A stretch of DNA of 9,091 nt from CAZKDV01 sp964551645 (GTDB lineage Bacteria; Bacteroidota; Bacteroidia; Bacteroidales; DTU049). Below are positions 5,684 to 9,091 of this stretch, one piece after another. The DNA is taken from contig CAZKDV010000094.1 in assembly GCA_964551645.1 (NCBI GenBank), positions 1-9,091 on the forward strand, written 5' to 3'. The position numbers and the translations under genes were made by a program. Position 1 is the stretch's first letter, and every line of letters starts with the position of its first letter. Below the pieces are notes generated by a model. The model had not been told where the DNA came from and did not search any database. It saw only the letters and a list, made by a program, of their open reading frames with translations.

Positions 5684-6877
5684 TTATTTTCTTATGTTCT
5701 CAAATAAGCATACATCACCATAACTTAAAAATCTATAATCGTTTTTTAGTGCATATTTATATACATTTTGCCAATTTTCTCCAATAAGTGAAGATACAAT
5801 TAATAATAATGTACTATTTGGTTGGTGAAAATTTGTAATTATATAATCAATTGACTTGCAGCGATATGCAGGTGTTATCATCAATGAAGTAGTACCATGA
5901 ATTGAAAGTAGCTGATACCTTGCCATATATTCAGCCAATTTTTGCCATGCCTCAATTGGTGGTAAAAATGATTTGATTTCGTCAGTTTCCCATTGTTTAA
6001 TATTGAAAAAAGATTGTTTTTCTATTAATGGCTGATGTGCCAATAAATACAAACTTTCTAAAGTGCGTAAAGTAGTAGTTCCTACAGCAATGATTGAATT
6101 ATTGTGATTAGCCAAGAGTGCATCTATCGTATCTTTGGTTACAGTAAAATATTCGCTGTGCATAAGATGTTGCCTAAGATTATTATCCTGCAATGGCTTG
6201 AATGTTCCTAAACCTACATGTAATATAACTTCAGCAAAATTAATATTTGATTTAATAAGTTTTTCAATTACTGCATTTGTAAAATGCAAGCCAGCCGTTG
6301 GAGCAGCAACTGAGCCATATTCATGAGCATATATAGTTTGATATCTATAATTATCATTTATGTTTGTTTCTCTTTTGATGTAGGGTGGAAGTGGTATGTT
6401 TCCAAATTCATCTAATATTTTTTCAAAACTTAGCTCTTCAATATTCCATGAAAATTCAATAATTGCATGTGCTTCTTTTCGACCTATGAATTTTGCTTTT
6501 AATTCGAGTTTTTTTGCTTCAAAAATACCATTAAATATGAGTTCTTCATTGAGCTTTAATTTTTTAATTCCTTTGACAAGACATTCATATTTTGCATAAG
6601 AAATATGTATTTTATCGTTTTTTTCGTACGGATGTAAGCAAAAAATTTCAAATTGTCGCCCTTTTTCATTGTTGAAAAATAGTCTAGCCTTTTGTACCTT
6701 AGTGGTATTTCTGATAATTAGCGAATTTTTAGGCAAAAACTCATGTATATTCAAAAAAACATTTGATAAAATTGTGTTATTAGTATAAATAAGTAATTTT
6801 GAATTATCTCTGTGTTCTAATGGAAATAATGCTATTTTTTCAGAAGGTAGCTCGTAATTATACAAATCGTTTGACAT
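5684..6877 (-). CDS. queA: S-adenosylmethionine:tRNA ribosyltransferase-isomerase QueA
   Basis: Transfers and isomerises the ribosyl group of S-adenosylmethionine onto 7-aminomethyl-7-deazaguanine in tRNA, making epoxyqueuosine at the wobble position of GUN anticodons. Family motifs run the length of the protein: the N-terminal YELPSEKIALFPLEHRDNSK (8-27), FGNIPLPPYIKR (158-169), GSVAAPTAGLHF (188-199), HVGLGTFKPL (220-229), AVGTTTLRTLES (264-275), NFHQPNSTLLLIVSSLIG (349-366) and YRFLSYGD (381-388). At 397 residues it is somewhat longer than the E. coli enzyme (about 356) but intact. It starts 28 bases after the stop of the flavoprotein gene, so the two are probably co-transcribed, with no obvious functional tie. 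No other queuosine gene is in the window. There is no Shine-Dalgarno site and no clear terminator after it. Confidence 0.96.
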   Translation of the reverse strand: MSNDLYNYELPSEKIALFPLEHRDNSKLLIYTNNTILSNVFLNIHEFLPKNSLIIRNTTKVQKARLFFNNEKGRQFEIFCLHPYEKNDKIHISYAKYECLVKGIKKLKLNEELIFNGIFEAKKLELKAKFIGRKEAHAIIEFSWNIEELSFEKILDEFGNIPLPPYIKRETNINDNYRYQTIYAHEYGSVAAPTAGLHFTNAVIEKLIKSNINFAEVILHVGLGTFKPLQDNNLRQHLMHSEYFTVTKDTIDALLANHNNSIIAVGTTTLRTLESLYLLAHQPLIEKQSFFNIKQWETDEIKSFLPPIEAWQKLAEYMARYQLLSIHGTTSLMITPAYRCKSIDYIITNFHQPNSTLLLIVSSLIGENWQNVYKYALKNDYRFLSYGDVCLFENIRK

Positions 6878-6905
6878 AAGTATCTTAATACAAAAAAATG
6901 CGAAA

Positions 6906-8012
6906 TTATAAATTTAAGTACGCTTCTTGAATGTATTCATTTACAAGACTGTCAATAAGTTCTTTTACCGATATAATTTTGTCAATTCTATAAGCATTTG
7001 CCCCGGCAAAAGTAAATCCGTCATTTAGGTGTCCTTTTTTTGCATTTGTTAAAGCTGAAGCAATACAGTATGGTACTTTCGTGTAATCACAAGGAACTAA
7101 ACATTTCCATGGGCAAATAAATGGTTTTTTATGCCCATTGGCAACCTCTTCTAAAAATACATTATTTATTGCTCTTCCCGGTAAACCTAAAGGACTTTGA
7201 ATTATGACAATGTCTTCCTTTTTACAAGCTAAATACATTTCTTTAAATTTTTTAGACGCATCACATTCATGGGTAGCGACAAATCTAGTTGCCATCTGAA
7301 CACCACTAGCGCCGAGTTGAAACATATTATATATATCTTTGCCCGTGTATATTCCACCTGCAGCAATAATTGGAATATCTTTTTGATACATATCTGAATA
7401 TTTATTTACTTCGATTACGATATCTTTTAAGATTTTTTCTAGTGCAAATTCCGGATTGAGAATTTGTTCTTTTTTAAACCCAAGATGCCCACCTGCCAAA
7501 GGTCCTTCAACTACAATTGCATCTGGAACATATTCGTAATTACGATGCCAATATTCAAAAATAATCCTCATTGCTCGCAATGATGAAACAACAGGAACTA
7601 CTTTAGTATGAACCGACTCTAATGTGTTAAATTTTTTGTAAACGGGGTTTTTTAATGCTAATCCAGCACCTACCAAAATAAGATCAATGCCTTCATCTAT
7701 AGCTATTGATGCCAATTCATCAAAGTCACTATGCGCAAGCATTATATTAACGCCAAGGACTCCATCAGTTAAACTTCTAGCTTTTCGAATTTCTTTAGCT
7801 AAAGCTCTTTTGTTAGCTTCATTAAAGTTTTTATTAAAGTCAGATTCATGCATGCCAATTCCTGCTGCAGCAATAACTCCAATTCCTCCTTGATTAGCCA
7901 CAGATGAAGCTAATCCGGATAAAGATATACCAATTCCCATCCCTCCTTGAATTATTGGAACTTTTGCAGTAATACCACCAATAACGAGAGGAGGTATGTT
8001 AATATTAATCAT
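6906..8012 (-). CDS. Nitronate monooxygenase/FabK-like FMN flavoprotein with C-terminal cysteine cluster
   Basis: TIM-barrel FMN protein of the nitronate monooxygenase (2-nitropropane dioxygenase) family. Signatures are the N-terminal PIIQGGMGIGIS (19-30), the GGIGVIAAAG strand (42-51), GVNIML (87-92), the active-site-like EGPLAGGHLG with His176 (169-178), and the phosphate-binding IIAAGGI plus LGASGVQMATRFVATHEC (233-250). Family members oxidise alkyl nitronates, and the related FabK reduces enoyl-ACP; the sequence does not decide between these or another redox role. FabK proteins are usually about 315 residues and this has 368. The difference is largely a C-terminal segment with four cysteines in C-x3-C-x3-C-x7-C spacing (Cys300, 304, 308, 316), followed by GFTFAGANAYRID (332-344). 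This extension resembles one I recall from an uncharacterised anaerobe subgroup. Start ATG at 8012 leads directly into the fold. It is the first gene of a probable unit with queA. Confidence 0.85.
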   Translation of the reverse strand: MININIPPLVIGGITAKVPIIQGGMGIGISLSGLASSVANQGGIGVIAAAGIGMHESDFNKNFNEANKRALAKEIRKARSLTDGVLGVNIMLAHSDFDELASIAIDEGIDLILVGAGLALKNPVYKKFNTLESVHTKVVPVVSSLRAMRIIFEYWHRNYEYVPDAIVVEGPLAGGHLGFKKEQILNPEFALEKILKDIVIEVNKYSDMYQKDIPIIAAGGIYTGKDIYNMFQLGASGVQMATRFVATHECDASKKFKEMYLACKKEDIVIIQSPLGLPGRAINNVFLEEVANGHKKPFICPWKCLVPCDYTKVPYCIASALTNAKKGHLNDGFTFAGANAYRIDKIISVKELIDSLVNEYIQEAYLNL

Positions 8013-8149
8013 ATAATAATCAATTGTGATATTTTAAAAATCATTTTGTGTTTGTAGAGTTTATTTATTAAATTACCTACAGTAAAATCTTTGGATATTA
8101 TTAAATTAAGCAAGTATTTTACTTTAAAATAACTTTATTCAATGATTAT

Positions 8150-8158
8150 GCAAAGTTA
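8150..8158 (-). promoter_or_regulatory. Candidate -7 promoter element of the flavoprotein-queA unit
   Basis: The minus strand reads TAACTTTGC, identical to the box in front of the phosphatase gene. It is 137 bases upstream of the flavoprotein ATG, which would leave a rather long leader with no evident structure. No good -33 element is visible. It is the best match in the 206-base gap between the permease stop and the flavoprotein start; otherwise the gap shows only AT-rich sequence. Confidence 0.35.
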
Positions 8159-8218
8159 AGTATAAAAGTTGAAGTAAGAATATATGAATATTGTGTTATT
8201 TGTAATTATATTATAATT

Positions 8219-9091
8219 TTATCTATATTTCAACCATTTCCATAATTCTTTGTAACTAATTTTTTTGCCATACATTAATATACCTGTTCGGTAAATTTTT
8301 GCTGCAAACCATGTTGATGCTATAAAACCGGCTAATAATAAAGTCATTGATATTATTACATCAAAAATAGGAGGATTAAAAGGCAAACGAACCATCATAA
8401 CAATAGGAGAGGTGAATGGGATTATTGATAACCAAAAAGCAACTGCTCCTTCTGGTTCGTTAACTATAATTTGACTCATTACAAGAGCAATAATGAGAGG
8501 TACTGTAATTGGGATCATAAACTGTTGAGTATCTGCTTCATTATCAACTGCTGAACCAATAGCGGCAAATAAGGAAGCATAAAGTAAATATCCAAAAACA
8601 AAGTAAAATAAAAACATTATAATAATTACAGGGAAATTAATTGCTTTTATTCCTTCAAGTATTTGATTCCCTCTATCGCCTGAAATCATTTCAGAGTATT
8701 GAATTTCTTGAATTTCATCTTGTGTTAGACCCTTATTTTGAATTAGTGTAGTTGGTTGTTCTTGATACGCAAACTTATCAGGTTGTACAAGTTGAAACCC
8801 AGTAATTATAATAAATGACAACACAATCCATAGAATAAATTGAGTTAAGCCAACCATTGCAATACCAATAATTTTTCCCATCATCAGTTGAAATGGTTTA
8901 ACAGAAGAAACAATAATCTCAATTATTCTACTTGTTTTTTCTTCAATTACACCACGCATTACTTGTGATCCATAAGAGAAAATAAAAATATATATTAATA
9001 TGCCTGCAATCATTCCGAGTATCGTACTAATTTCTGCAAATGAGTATTGCTCATCACCAGCATCTGTAAATATAATTGTATCCACATGAAT
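8219..9091 (-). CDS. ABC-2 type transporter permease (NatB-like), N-terminus outside the window
   Basis: C-terminal 290 residues of an inner-membrane permease of an ABC exporter. The reading frame is open to the window edge, and a GTG near the edge (9085-9083) is not a believable start, because the family's N-terminal membrane helix and large outer domain would be missing. Full family members are roughly 430 to 450 residues. The conserved stretch VMRGVIEEKTSRIIEIIVSS, followed by KPFQLMMGKIIG and GLTQF, is typical of the NatB/COG1668 group in Bacteroidota and probably contacts the ATPase. About six hydrophobic segments follow the edge; a polar loop separates the second and third. The tail MYGKKISYKELWKWLKYR is cytoplasmic. 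The ATP-binding partner is not in the window and would be expected just upstream, beyond 9091. The substrate is unknown. No strong terminator follows the TAA. Confidence 0.88.
   Translation of the reverse strand: MHVDTIIFTDAGDEQYSFAEISTILGMIAGILIYIFIFSYGSQVMRGVIEEKTSRIIEIIVSSVKPFQLMMGKIIGIAMVGLTQFILWIVLSFIIITGFQLVQPDKFAYQEQPTTLIQNKGLTQDEIQEIQYSEMISGDRGNQILEGIKAINFPVIIIMFLFYFVFGYLLYASLFAAIGSAVDNEADTQQFMIPITVPLIIALVMSQIIVNEPEGAVAFWLSIIPFTSPIVMMVRLPFNPPIFDVIISMTLLLAGFIASTWFAAKIYRTGILMYGKKISYKELWKWLKYR

Noticed and set aside
8204..8218. AT-only palindrome overlapping the region after the permease stop
   Set aside because: Consists only of A and T, has no following U run, and is expected by chance in such AT-rich DNA.
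9083..9085. GTG as the start of the permease
   Set aside because: The frame continues to the window edge and the family has a further N-terminal helix and domain, so the gene is cut by the edge rather than starting here.

Overview
The window is a compact, AT-rich piece of bacterial chromosome in which every convincing gene lies on the minus strand. The organism is most likely an anaerobic or fermentative member of the Bacteroidota. Reasons: candidate promoters carry the TAnnTTTG -7 box typical of that phylum, most starts lack a Shine-Dalgarno sequence, the protein sequences look like that phylum's versions of their families, and a multisubunit [FeFe]-hydrogenase is present. I cannot place it more finely from sequence alone.

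Layout in transcription order (right to left). (1) The window opens inside an ABC-2 type (NatB-like) permease whose N-terminus is cut off by the right edge. (2) After a 206-base gap comes a nitronate monooxygenase/FabK-like flavoprotein followed 28 bases later by queA (tRNA queuosine biosynthesis); the two are probably co-transcribed. (3) A short RRM-type RNA-binding protein forms its own unit, with a promoter candidate on one side and a clear hairpin terminator on the other. (4) A low-molecular-weight protein tyrosine phosphatase is followed by an RsmI-like tetrapyrrole-methylase-fold methyltransferase. (5) A 275-base gap with a promoter candidate, an inverted repeat and an unusually good Shine-Dalgarno site leads into a tight three-gene operon hydC-hydB-hydA, closed by a strong palindromic terminator. 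(6) The first 60 bases hold no resolved gene, but may be the end of another unit or of a mobile element.

The most informative locus is the hydrogenase operon. HydC (NuoE-like, [2Fe-2S]), HydB (NuoF-like, FMN/NADH/[4Fe-4S]) and HydA (NuoG-like N-terminus plus H-cluster domain) together form an NAD(H)-linked hydrogenase. HydB is the minimal version: it has neither the N-terminal thioredoxin-like [2Fe-2S] domain nor the C-terminal 2x[4Fe-4S] ferredoxin domain of the well-studied electron-bifurcating enzymes, and HydA lacks an extra C-terminal cluster domain. This raises the possibility of a ferredoxin-independent, NADH-oxidising, H2-evolving enzyme. The other genes are housekeeping (queA, RNA-binding protein, methyltransferase) or general (phosphatase, flavoprotein, transporter), and I see no functional link between them and the hydrogenase. 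No CRISPR array, rRNA, tRNA or complete insertion sequence was seen.
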